Of a stretch of 64,000 bases of DNA, positions 9,643 through 18,068 are shown piece by piece. How positions within the stretch are numbered: position 1 is the first letter of the stretch; every line of letters starts with the position of its first letter. The stretch spans positions 1,302,001 through 1,366,000 of the forward strand of contig CBDBCK010000028.1 in the NCBI GenBank assembly GCA_965203345.1, in the 5' to 3' direction. Origin of the DNA: CBDBCK01 sp965203345 (GTDB lineage Bacteria; Chloroflexota; Dehalococcoidia; Lucifugimonadales; Lucifugimonadaceae). The notes beneath the pieces were generated by a model that saw only the letters and a program-made list of their open reading frames with translations, did not search any database and was not told the origin of the DNA. Position numbers and translations under genes: made by a program.

Positions 9643-10626
9643 TTGATTACCATATTTTCCTCCCTTGTGCCTGTCAGTGTGCCGTTCGCTGACAACGTAC
9701 AACGCAACGCAATCCAAAGCTGGATGGCACTTGATCTGCCTTGCGAGATTATTCTCCTCGGGGATGATGAAGGAACCGCTGAGATCGCCGCCGAATACGG
9801 CATACGTCATCAACCAGACATTCCCTACCATGAAAACAGGCTGCCTTTTGTAGGGCCTCTCTTTGCGCGCGCGCAAGAAATAGCCACTTTTGATCTGATG
9901 ATGTATATCAACTCCGATATTATATTGATCAGCGACTTCGTTTCAACGCTGCACAAAATCGTTGAATACTACAAGAACAGAACCAGATCATTTCTGGCAG
10001 TCGGAAGGCGTACTGACCTGTATCTGACGGAAAGATTGGACTTCAACGATCCAGACTGGGAAACCTCTTTGAGAGAGGAAGTCAAACAATATGGCTGGCT
10101 GGCCACCGTACTGATGCTGGACTATTTTATCTTCCAAAAAGGTTCTTGGCCCGGGAAAATACCTGCGTTTACTCTTGGGGCGAATAACCTTGACACCTAC
10201 TTGCTGGGTTCAGCTTTGGCTAGTAGAGATATGGACGTGATTGACGCCACAGAAGGGATCACAGCAATCCAACAAGAATACTATGACCGTACAGATAACG
10301 CCTTTACTTTCAGAATACTTAAAAGTCCTGAAGCGGAAAGATTAAAAAATTTATACTTCAGAGGTTTTTATTTCATCATTGATTATAAATTCAGCACTGA
10401 CCACGCTAACTTAAAATACACCAGTAATGGTATCCAGAAAAGACCATTCAAGTTGTACGACATAAAATTATTCATAAGTATATACGGTCCTGTAAAGTAT
10501 CCGCAGTGGAAACCAGTATTTAAAACTGTTTGGAGTACCTGGCTTTATCTGCAACCGAGATATAATCACACATGTAATCGTATCCTTAGACACCTACTTA
10601 GATGGGCTGGGTGGGGGTACCTATAG
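9643..10626 (+). CDS. Array copy 10: GT-A-like glycosyltransferase, near-twin of copy 8
   Basis: An intact 327-residue copy from TTG. Apart from the tail expansion it differs from copy 8 by only about two residues (A to V in the GPAKYP block, Y to C in the NHTYN block). The upstream spacers also match. This is the most recent duplication in the array, with a period of 1552 bases. Confidence 0.75.
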   Translation: MITIFSSLVPVSVPFADNVQRNAIQSWMALDLPCEIILLGDDEGTAEIAAEYGIRHQPDIPYHENRLPFVGPLFARAQEIATFDLMMYINSDIILISDFVSTLHKIVEYYKNRTRSFLAVGRRTDLYLTERLDFNDPDWETSLREEVKQYGWLATVLMLDYFIFQKGSWPGKIPAFTLGANNLDTYLLGSALASRDMDVIDATEGITAIQQEYYDRTDNAFTFRILKSPEAERLKNLYFRGFYFIIDYKFSTDHANLKYTSNGIQKRPFKLYDIKLFISIYGPVKYPQWKPVFKTVWSTWLYLQPRYNHTCNRILRHLLRWAGWGYL

Positions 10627-10714
10627 ATGCACATAAAGGTACATAGACTATTTTATATAATATGCTAGTATGCACTTATCGCGATATTTTATAAATAATC
10701 AAGGATAAAACTCT

Positions 10715-11743
10715 CTGATTACCATATTTTCCTCCCTTAAGCCTATCAGTGTGCCGTTCGCTGACAACGTACAACGCAACGCAATCCAAAGCTGGATGGC
10801 ACTTGATCTGCCTTGCGAGATTATCCTCTTCGGAGATGATGAAGGAACCGCTGAGATCGCCGCTGAATACGGCATACGTCATCACCCAGACATTCCCTAC
10901 CATGAAAATAGACTACCTTTAGCAGGACCTCTCTACGCACGCGCACAAGAAATAGCCACTTTTGATCTGATGATGTATATCAACTCTGATATTATATTGC
11001 TCAGCGATTTCGTTTCAACTCTGCACAAGATCGTTGAGTACTACAAGAACAGAACCAGACCATTCCTGGCGGTTGGAAGGTATATTAACCTGCATCTGAC
11101 GGAAAGATTGGACTTCAACGACCCAGGATGGGAAACTTGTTTGAGAGCAGAGGCCAAACAATATGGCTGGCTGGCCGAAGTATATACGGTAGACTATTTT
11201 ATCTTCAAAAAAGGTCCTTGGCCCGGGGAAATACCTATGTTTACTCTTGGAGCGCATTACGTGGACAACTACTTGATCGGCGCAGCTTTTGCTAGGGGGA
11301 TGGACGTGATTGACACCACAGGGGGGATTGCAGCAATCCAACAAGAGCTCCTGAAACGTAGAAGTGAAGCATATGTTTTCAAAAGGTTTAAAAGTCCAGA
11401 AGCGAAACGATTAAAAAATTTATACTCACGAGGTTTTTATTTCATCATTGATTATATATTCAGCACTGAACACGCTAACTTAAAATACACCAGTAATGGT
11501 ATCCGGAAAAGACCATTCAAATTGTACGACATAAAATTATTCATAAGTATACACGGTCCTACAAAATATCCACAGTGGAAACCAGTATTTAAAACTGTTT
11601 GGAGTACTTGGCTTTATCTGAAATCGAGTCCAATATTTAAGACTGTTGGGAGTACCTGGCTTTATCTGGGACAGACATATAATCACACATATAATCGTAT
11701 CCTTAGACGCCTACTTATGTGGGCTGGGTGGGGGTACCTCTAG
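10715..11743 (+). CDS. Array copy 11: GT-A-like glycosyltransferase, probable CTG start
   Basis: The conserved N-terminus (ITIFSSLKPISVPF) is preceded by CTG at 10715. The first standard in-frame start is a GTG at 10751, which would remove 12 conserved residues. From GTG it is 330 residues. It is notable for changes in otherwise fixed blocks: GRYINLHL, GWETCL, and DTTGGIAAIQQELLKR in place of DTTEGITAIQQEYYNR. It may have relaxed constraint or a different acceptor. Confidence 0.7.
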   Translation: MITIFSSLKPISVPFADNVQRNAIQSWMALDLPCEIILFGDDEGTAEIAAEYGIRHHPDIPYHENRLPLAGPLYARAQEIATFDLMMYINSDIILLSDFVSTLHKIVEYYKNRTRPFLAVGRYINLHLTERLDFNDPGWETCLRAEAKQYGWLAEVYTVDYFIFKKGPWPGEIPMFTLGAHYVDNYLIGAAFARGMDVIDTTGGIAAIQQELLKRRSEAYVFKRFKSPEAKRLKNLYSRGFYFIIDYIFSTEHANLKYTSNGIRKRPFKLYDIKLFISIHGPTKYPQWKPVFKTVWSTWLYLKSSPIFKTVGSTWLYLGQTYNHTYNRILRRLLMWAGWGYL

Positions 11744-11800
11744 ATGCGCATTAAGGTAGATAAATTATTTTATAGATAATGATAATAAGGATAAAGTTCT

Positions 11801-12844
11801 CTGATTACCATATTTTCCTCCCTTAAGCCTATCAGTGTGCCGTTCACTGACAACGTACAACGCAACTCAATCCAAAGCTGGATGGCACCTGATCTGTCTT
11901 GCGAGATTATCCTCCTCGGAGATGATGAAGGAACCGCTGAGATCGCCGCTGAATACGGCATACGTCATCACCCAGACATTCCCTACCATGAAAATAGGCT
12001 GCCTTTAGTAGGGCCTCTCTACGCACGCGCACAAGAAATAGCCACTTTTGATCTGATGATGTATATCAACTCCGATATTATATTGCTCAACGATTTCGTT
12101 GCAACCCTGCACAAAATCGTTGAATACTACAAGAACAGAACCAGACCATTTCTGGCAGTCGGAAGGCGTACTGACCTGTATCTGACGGAAAGATTGGACT
12201 TCAATGACCCAGGCTGGGAAACTTCTTTGAGAGCGGAGGTCCAGCAAAGCGGCTGGCCAGCAGCCCCACAGCTGATGGACTATTTTATCTTCAAAAAAGG
12301 TCCTTGGCCCGGGAAAATACCTGCGTTTACTATTGGAGCGAATTATTGTGACACCTACTTGGTAGGCACAGCTTTGGCTAGAGGTATGGACGTGATTGAC
12401 GCCACAGAAGGGATTACAGCAATCCAACAAGAGCACGTAAACAATATAAGTAAAACATATGTTTTCAAAAGGTTTAGAAGTCCAGAAGCGAAACGATTAA
12501 AAAATTTATACTCCCGAGGTTTTTATTTCATCATGGATTATATACTCAGCACTGACCACGCTAACTTAAAATACACCAGTAATGGTATCCGGAAAAGACC
12601 ATTCAAATTGTACGATATAATATTATTCATAAGTATACATGGTCCTGCAAAATATCCGCAGTGGAGACCAGTATTTAAAACTGTTTGGAGTACTTGGCTT
12701 TATCTGAAATGGAATCCAATATTTTGGAGTACCTGGCTTCATCTGAGACTGACATATAATCGTACCCTTAGGCGCCTATTGAGACTGACATATAATCGTA
12801 TCCTTAGGCGCCTATTGAGGTGGGCTGGGTGGGGTTACATATAG
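11801..12844 (+). CDS. Array copy 12: GT-A-like glycosyltransferase, probable CTG start
   Basis: CTG at 11801 stands in the start position; the first standard start is GTG at 11837 (335 residues). N-terminal changes (APDLSCEIILL) set it apart from its neighbours. The middle resembles copies 5-7 (QSGWPAAPQLMDY). The tail, from the KWNPIFWSTWLHL unit through the two 36-bp repeats at 12746 and 12782 to WGYI, is that of copy 6. Confidence 0.7.
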   Translation: MITIFSSLKPISVPFTDNVQRNSIQSWMAPDLSCEIILLGDDEGTAEIAAEYGIRHHPDIPYHENRLPLVGPLYARAQEIATFDLMMYINSDIILLNDFVATLHKIVEYYKNRTRPFLAVGRRTDLYLTERLDFNDPGWETSLRAEVQQSGWPAAPQLMDYFIFKKGPWPGKIPAFTIGANYCDTYLVGTALARGMDVIDATEGITAIQQEHVNNISKTYVFKRFRSPEAKRLKNLYSRGFYFIMDYILSTDHANLKYTSNGIRKRPFKLYDIILFISIHGPAKYPQWRPVFKTVWSTWLYLKWNPIFWSTWLHLRLTYNRTLRRLLRLTYNRILRRLLRWAGWGYI

Positions 12845-12900
12845 ATGCGCATTAAGGTAGACAAACTATTTATAGATAATGATAATAAGGATAAAGTTCT

Positions 12901-13866
12901 CTGATTACCATATTTTCCTCCCTTGTGCCTGTCAGTGTGCCGTTCGCTGACAACGTACAACGCAACGCAATCCAAAGCTGGATGGCACTTGATCTGCCTT
13001 GTGAGATTATCCTCCTCGGAGATGATGAAGGAACTGCTGAGATCGCCACTGAATACGGCATACGTCATCAACCAGACGTTCCCTACTATGAAAGTAAACT
13101 GCCTTTAGCAGGACCTCTCTACGCACGCGCACAAGAAATAGCCACTTTTGACCTGATGATGTATATCAACTCCGATATTATATTGATCAGCGACTTCGTT
13201 TCAACTCTGCGTAAAATCGTTGAATACTACAAGAACAGAACCAGACCATTTCTGGCAGTCGGAAAGCGTACTGACCTGAAGCTGACGGAAAGATTGGATT
13301 TCAATGACCCAGGCTGGGAAATTTCTTTAAGAGCGGAGGCCAAGCAACATGGCTGGGAGGCCAAGGCACATACGATAGATTATTTTATCTTCAAAAAAGG
13401 TCCCTGGCCCGGGAAAATACCTGCGTTTACTATTGGAGCGCATTACTTGGACAACTACTTGATCGGTGCAGCTTTTGCTAGGGGTATGGACGTGATTGAC
13501 ACCACAGAAGGGATTACAGCAATCCAACAAGAATACTACTACGACCGTAACGATAAAGCCTTACATTTCAAAAGATATCAAAGTCCAGAAGCGAAACGAG
13601 TAAGAAATTTATACCTCCAATGTTTTTATTTCATCCCTGAATTTCCTTTATTCAACACCGACCAGGCTAACTTAAAATATGCTAGTAATGTTATCCGGAA
13701 AAAACCGTTTGAGTTGTACGACATAATATTCTTCATAGGTATATACTGTCCTACAAGGTATCCGCAGCTGAGACCAATATTTAAGACCGTTTGGCGTGCT
13801 TGGCTTTATATTAAACGTAGACTCAGACGTATACGTAAGTTTACCCTTGGGCACCTACGCAAGTGA
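12901..13866 (+). CDS. Array copy 13: GT-A-like glycosyltransferase, probable CTG start
   Basis: CTG at 12901 stands in the start position, with a GTG at 12925 as the alternative (313 residues). The N-terminal half is array-typical. After residue ~215 it belongs to the copy 3/4 subtype (YFIPEFPLFNTDQAN). It ends in a shorter, strongly basic tail (YIKRRLRRIRKFTLGHLRK) unlike the RWAGWGYL tail of the others. It is the last array-type copy before the divergent gene at 13999. Confidence 0.7.
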   Translation: MITIFSSLVPVSVPFADNVQRNAIQSWMALDLPCEIILLGDDEGTAEIATEYGIRHQPDVPYYESKLPLAGPLYARAQEIATFDLMMYINSDIILISDFVSTLRKIVEYYKNRTRPFLAVGKRTDLKLTERLDFNDPGWEISLRAEAKQHGWEAKAHTIDYFIFKKGPWPGKIPAFTIGAHYLDNYLIGAAFARGMDVIDTTEGITAIQQEYYYDRNDKALHFKRYQSPEAKRVRNLYLQCFYFIPEFPLFNTDQANLKYASNVIRKKPFELYDIIFFIGIYCPTRYPQLRPIFKTVWRAWLYIKRRLRRIRKFTLGHLRK

Positions 13867-13998
13867 AGATACCTCATAAAACGCACATAAGCTATCTTCT
13901 AAAAATAGGAAGCATTGAGCTATCTACATATAAGACTATAAATATAGTTAAGCCTCTGCTATAAAATCATAAAGAGTAAGTTTGGCTCACATTTTCAT

Positions 13999-14925
13999 AT
14001 GCTCACTATCTTCTCTTCCCTCAAACCTGTCAGCATACCGTTCGCTGATAATGTGCAGCGCAATGCAATCGAAAGCTGGTTAGCACTTGATCTGCCTTTA
14101 GAGATTCTGCTGTTGGGAAACGACGAAGGAACCGCTGAGATCGCCGCTGAATACGGCCTCCGTCATAATCCGAACATTCACTATCAGAAAGGCGCTCCTC
14201 CTTTGGTTGGTCACTTGTTCGCACGCGCACAAGAACTGGCAACTTTCAACACGCTAATGTTCGTCAACTCAGATGTGATGCTGATCAGCGATTTTGTTCC
14301 AGCTCTTCACGCAATAGTGGAGCATGGCGAGAGCACAGGGAAACCGTTTCTAGCTGTCGGGAGGCGTATTAATCTAGAATTGAAGGAACGTTTGAATTTC
14401 AACGATCCTTCCTGGGAGGTATTCTTAAGAACAGAAATTAAGCAGCGAGGACAACTAGACGAGCCCGAGGCATTAGATTATTTCATTTTCAAGAAAGGCC
14501 CTTGGCCCGGAAGAGTACCGAAGTTCACTATCGGGGCACAGCGCTATGACAACTGGATGGTTGCTAAAGCGCGTGGTATGTGTATGGATGTAATTGACGT
14601 TACTCAAGGGATTACGGCAGTACAACACGAATATGAAGACCGCACCCAAAACGCTTATAAATTTAGAAGGCTATACGGGCCAGAAGCCATACGGCAAATA
14701 TCACTCGTGCCAGAAAAATTCAGCGTGAGTTTATACGACACCAATATGGAATATACCCGTAACGGTATCAAAAGAAAATCGTTCAAGTGGGATCATATCA
14801 TGCGCTTCCTCAACTATTATGGCCCTATACGGTATCCGCAATACAGTAAGGCGTTTTATATCGGGTTTTCCATCGGAAATCGCCTTCGTAGTTTGATAAG
14901 GAAAATCAGGCGGATTTACTCCTGA
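13999..14925 (+). CDS. Divergent GT-A-like glycosyltransferase (array copy 14)
   Basis: A 308-residue protein with a normal ATG start. It is collinear with the array proteins: MLTIFSSLKPVSIPF, FVNSDVMLISDF, RLNFNDPSWE, FKKGPWPG and DVIDVTQGITAVQHEY are all present. However, it has drifted at most variable sites and at the DNA level. It lacks the repeated Trp-rich tail and ends in a short basic segment. It is likely the ancestral or conserved-function member from which the array expanded. The family is similar to bacterial GT-A-fold proteins. The donor and acceptor are unknown. It leads into the nucleotide-sugar genes at 15213 and 16007. Confidence 0.75.
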   Translation: MLTIFSSLKPVSIPFADNVQRNAIESWLALDLPLEILLLGNDEGTAEIAAEYGLRHNPNIHYQKGAPPLVGHLFARAQELATFNTLMFVNSDVMLISDFVPALHAIVEHGESTGKPFLAVGRRINLELKERLNFNDPSWEVFLRTEIKQRGQLDEPEALDYFIFKKGPWPGRVPKFTIGAQRYDNWMVAKARGMCMDVIDVTQGITAVQHEYEDRTQNAYKFRRLYGPEAIRQISLVPEKFSVSLYDTNMEYTRNGIKRKSFKWDHIMRFLNYYGPIRYPQYSKAFYIGFSIGNRLRSLIRKIRRIYS

Positions 14926-14954
14926 AGTAGATATCTGAAACGCTTTATGATAGA

Positions 14955-15152
14955 TTGTTGATAGTAGATTGGTGCGCTAGGTTCAACACAACCTGTGCAT
15001 ATTATAGGATTCCTCAAGTCCGGCGCAGAATTGCTCCTATGCTTATAGTATTTAAGGTTAATCTGCTTTTCGTATGCAAAATTACTAAAGGCACTAACAC
15101 AGCAATAGCCCTTTATAGCCCTTTGAGATTGCTAAAGGAAGCATTGAAGTAA
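14955..15152 (+). pseudogene. Possible remnant of a glycosyltransferase-type gene
   Basis: An open frame of 65 codons begins MLIVDWCARFNTTCAYYRIPQ, which resembles the N-terminus of some family 4 glycosyltransferases that start with a short strand followed by NTTCAYYR. The remainder has no recognisable fold and no ribosome binding site is visible. The rest of 14926-15212 shows nothing else. It could be chance. Confidence 0.2.
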
Positions 15153-15212
15153 AGATACACAATTCAGTGAGACAAAAACAATTTAGAGAGTAAATTCAGA
15201 CAGGAGCAGAGA

Positions 15213-16010
15213 TTGAAAATAGGCATAGTTGGCGTAGGAATAGTTGGGCAAGCTCTTAAGAGCGGCTTTGAGCAAAGAGGCTTTGAGATAAAAGTCCATG
15301 ACATTAAGTTTGATACCAGCATTGAAAATGTCCTCGACACAGATCTAACGTACATTTGCGTGCCAACCCCTGAGGCGCCGGACGGTTCGTGCAACACTAG
15401 TATTGTTGAAGGTACGATCGAAGAGTTGTACAGCCTTGATTATGAAGGATGCATAGGTATCAAAAGCACCTGCAAGCCGGGAACCACTCAAAGACTGATA
15501 GACCATTTTGACGACAGAGTGATGTTTGTACCAGAGTTCCTGAAAGAACGCACGGCGGCTTACGATTTCGTGTACAGGCATAATTTGCTCGTAATAGGGG
15601 CGACAAACTTGATACACGCCAATACGGTACGCCGATCACACAATGGTATAGCCAACAAATCCATCAGAATATCTCCTACTGAAGCAGAGATATTGAAATA
15701 CATGCACAATAGCTTCAACGCTATTCGCATAACATTCGCGAATACCCTGTTTGAGATGTGCAAAAGTGTGGGGGCCAATTACGAGAGTGTCAAAGAAGCC
15801 TTCATAGAAAAAAACGAACTTCCTGACGAATATTTAGACGTTATGGAGGGGCTTAGGGGATTTGCGGGGATATGCCTGCCAAAAGACTTGAAAGCTCTGG
15901 ATCATTTCACGCGTGAAGAGTTGGAATTGCCATATGAACTTTGGCGGAACATAATAAATGAGAACTCAAAATTTGTTCCTACCGCTTTTCCAAACATGCG
16001 CCTACATTGA
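15213..16010 (+). CDS. UDP-glucose/GDP-mannose dehydrogenase-like protein, short form
   Basis: A 265-residue NAD-dependent sugar-nucleotide dehydrogenase relative, starting at TTG behind AGGAGCAGAG. It has the N-terminal NAD fold (GIVGVGIVG), VPTP, the STCKPGT and PEFLKERTA blocks, the central helical domain with KYMHNSFNAIRITFAN (equivalents of the catalytic Lys and Asn) and the active-site cysteine in GICLPKD. The C-terminal UDP-binding domain of full enzymes (about 400-450 residues) is missing, so it may act on a different or unactivated substrate. Its stop overlaps the start of the epimerase gene (TTGA), which indicates a coupled pair. Confidence 0.75.
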   Translation: MKIGIVGVGIVGQALKSGFEQRGFEIKVHDIKFDTSIENVLDTDLTYICVPTPEAPDGSCNTSIVEGTIEELYSLDYEGCIGIKSTCKPGTTQRLIDHFDDRVMFVPEFLKERTAAYDFVYRHNLLVIGATNLIHANTVRRSHNGIANKSIRISPTEAEILKYMHNSFNAIRITFANTLFEMCKSVGANYESVKEAFIEKNELPDEYLDVMEGLRGFAGICLPKDLKALDHFTREELELPYELWRNIINENSKFVPTAFPNMRLH

Positions 16011-16918
16011 AAATTACAGTTACCGGATCGAGCGGGTTTATTGGGAGACATCTATGCCGCAGGCTATCTGAAGGCTCTAATATAACCGTAACAGGTACAG
16101 ACCTGCATGAAAATCCAGATGCAGAGTACAATGAGATAATCGGAGACCTTACCGCCTGGGACTTTGTTGCCACCCTGCCTGACGCCGACTTTGTAGTACA
16201 TCTGAGCGCTTATAACAAAACCCACGCGTTCTACTCAAAGCCTTACACGGTTATCGAAAACACCATGACCCCCACTATGAATCTGCTGCGTCGTTACCAG
16301 ACATGCAGGAAATTTGTATATTCAAGTAGCAGTGAAGTATACGCCGGGGGGGTCAGTTTAGGCTTGATACAACTTCCAACGGACGCTTCCACACCCCTAA
16401 TAATAGACGACATAAGAAACCCCCGATGGTCTTACGCTGCCAGTAAGATAATGGGTGAAGCCGCAGTTATAGCAGCACACAAACAGTTTGGCATGCCTTA
16501 CCTCATCATACGTTACCACAATGTGTACGGTCCCGGACAGACCGACCATTTCATACCCGAATACTTTCAACGTGCACGCAATGGAGATATACACTTGCCA
16601 GGTGCTCACCAAACGCGCAGTTTTACTTACGTTGCAGACGCAGTATCAGTAACCGAACGCGTCATATTTGACAAAACCAATGAGATAATCCATATAGTAA
16701 ACCCGAAGGAGTTCACCATTTTAGAAGTGGCGAAGGTCATAAACAGACTGGCGGACATAACCACTGATCCTATTCCGGAGCCTTCCAGACCCGGCAGCGT
16801 GGACAGAAGAGCCGCCGTAGGCGTGCTGCCAGATTACCCGTACATCGATCTGGAAGAAGGAATAGCTAAAACTTTGACTGCTTTACGCAATGACACGTCA
16901 AACATGGATACAAAATGA
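16007..16918 (+). CDS. NAD-dependent epimerase/dehydratase (extended SDR)
   Basis: A 303-residue extended short-chain dehydrogenase. It starts with ITVTGSSGFIGRHL (TGxxGxxG nucleotide-binding motif), has a serine block YSSSSEVY, the catalytic YAASK, and the NVYGPGQ and RSFTYVADAV blocks seen in UDP-glucose 4-epimerase and dTDP-glucose dehydratase relatives. The exact sugar cannot be told. It uses a TTG start that overlaps the previous stop by three bases, so it is probably translated together with the dehydrogenase. Confidence 0.85.
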   Translation: MKITVTGSSGFIGRHLCRRLSEGSNITVTGTDLHENPDAEYNEIIGDLTAWDFVATLPDADFVVHLSAYNKTHAFYSKPYTVIENTMTPTMNLLRRYQTCRKFVYSSSSEVYAGGVSLGLIQLPTDASTPLIIDDIRNPRWSYAASKIMGEAAVIAAHKQFGMPYLIIRYHNVYGPGQTDHFIPEYFQRARNGDIHLPGAHQTRSFTYVADAVSVTERVIFDKTNEIIHIVNPKEFTILEVAKVINRLADITTDPIPEPSRPGSVDRRAAVGVLPDYPYIDLEEGIAKTLTALRNDTSNMDTK

Positions 16919-16961
16919 GAAAAGTACAAGGAACAGCTTGCTAGTTGATTGGAGATGAGAG

Positions 16962-18029
16962 ATGACAGATAAACCAAAGGTATTGTACATAGGACGTAAA
17001 CCCGAAGATACCAACGCCAGGTATCCCGACCCAGTCCATCAAAGGCAATCTGTGCTTGACGGTGGTGGAGAGTTTGTGGAGTTTTCAGGAGCCAATATGG
17101 AAGATTTCATATCGGATATCCAGGAAGCAGACTCACTTATATGTCAAGGGCACCTTATGCCCGAGGAGTTGTTTACCCACATGGGGGCTAACGGTCGCTG
17201 TAAAGGCGCCGTTCTTTTCGGTCACGGATTCGACAAGCTCAACCTGAATAGCGCTAATCAAAACGGAGTTATATTGGCTAACACAGCTTCCTTTGGTACG
17301 GAAGAGGTCTCTAACCACGCTATGATGCTGTTCCTGGTATGTGCTCGCAAGTTTGTTCTTCATAATAAGCTGGTCAAAAGTGGCACATGGACGCGCGAAT
17401 ATCTCCCTCATATGGGACACATTGAGGGAGAGACCTTCGGCATAATAGGGCTGGGCGACATAGGCAGAGCAGTCGCACGCAAAGCGCAAGCGTTTCGATG
17501 TAAGGTCATAGCCTATGACCCTTTCATCTCTTCTTGGGACGCTAAAGAATACGGCGTAGAAATGATGGGCACCCTTGACGATCTGGCTCGACGTTCCGAC
17601 TATGTATCCGTGCATACATTCCTGACCCCAGCCACAAAGGGACTGATAGGTGAGAATTTCATTAGCCATATGAAGTCTTCAGCATATCTCATCAACTGCT
17701 CTCGTGGTCCGGTGGTTGACGAAAAAGCTCTCATAAACGCTCTTCGCCAGAAGCGCATAGCCGGCGCAGGTCTAGACGTTTTTGAGCAAGAGCCCGTTTC
17801 ACCGGACAATCCGTTGTTGAATATGGACAACGTGGCCGTTACTAACCACTACGCATCTTATTCAGAAAAAGCTTGGGAGCGCGCCAATAAACAGCTGGGC
17901 GAAGAAGCTGTGCGGATAGCAACAGGTTATTGGCCGATGTCACTCATAAATCCTGGAGTCCAAACAAAACTTCCCTCGCGCAAAAGAGCGATAGCCTGGG
18001 AAATAATGGTAAGTCAAGCACAGCAATAA
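16962..18029 (+). CDS. D-2-hydroxyacid dehydrogenase (NAD-dependent)
   Basis: A 355-residue member of the D-isomer 2-hydroxyacid dehydrogenase family. The NAD-binding core has IIGLGDIGRAVA. The catalytic Arg is in NCSRGPVVDE, Glu in DVFEQEP and His in TNHYAS. It begins MTDKPKVLYIG behind GGAGATGAGAG. It is followed 39 bases later by a paralogue, so the two are probably one operon. The substrate is unknown. Relatives act on phosphoglycerate, glyoxylate/hydroxypyruvate or lactate. The absence of an ACT domain argues against a long-form SerA. Confidence 0.85.
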   Translation: MTDKPKVLYIGRKPEDTNARYPDPVHQRQSVLDGGGEFVEFSGANMEDFISDIQEADSLICQGHLMPEELFTHMGANGRCKGAVLFGHGFDKLNLNSANQNGVILANTASFGTEEVSNHAMMLFLVCARKFVLHNKLVKSGTWTREYLPHMGHIEGETFGIIGLGDIGRAVARKAQAFRCKVIAYDPFISSWDAKEYGVEMMGTLDDLARRSDYVSVHTFLTPATKGLIGENFISHMKSSAYLINCSRGPVVDEKALINALRQKRIAGAGLDVFEQEPVSPDNPLLNMDNVAVTNHYASYSEKAWERANKQLGEEAVRIATGYWPMSLINPGVQTKLPSRKRAIAWEIMVSQAQQ

Positions 18030-18068
18030 GCACTTTCAAACAAAAACTCAAAAGGAGGAATAACAAGC

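Larger units (their letters stand above)
1579..10693 (+). repeat. Conserved array spacer containing TCGCGATATTTTATA
   Basis: Eight spacers carry this 15-base block, 25-35 bases before the next start or fragment: at 1579, 3763, 4802, 5861, 8056, 9223, 9608 and 10679. It holds the palindrome TCGCGA and usually follows GGTACATAGACTATTTTATATA, which includes a TATAAT-like hexamer. The spacers before copies 1, 3, 7, 12 and 13 lack it. It may be a promoter or merely the recombination footprint of the duplication unit. Confidence 0.7.

Noticed and set aside
445..13071. Recurrent minus-strand open frames of 60-150 codons opposite the glycosyltransferase copies
   Set aside because: They recur only because the plus-strand gene is repeated; they lack ribosome sites and follow the codon constraints of the coding strand.
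499..14925. Array as toxin, phage tail-fibre or diversity-generating-retroelement cassettes
   Set aside because: No reverse transcriptase, template repeat or recombinase is nearby, and the proteins look like GT-A enzymes rather than adhesins.
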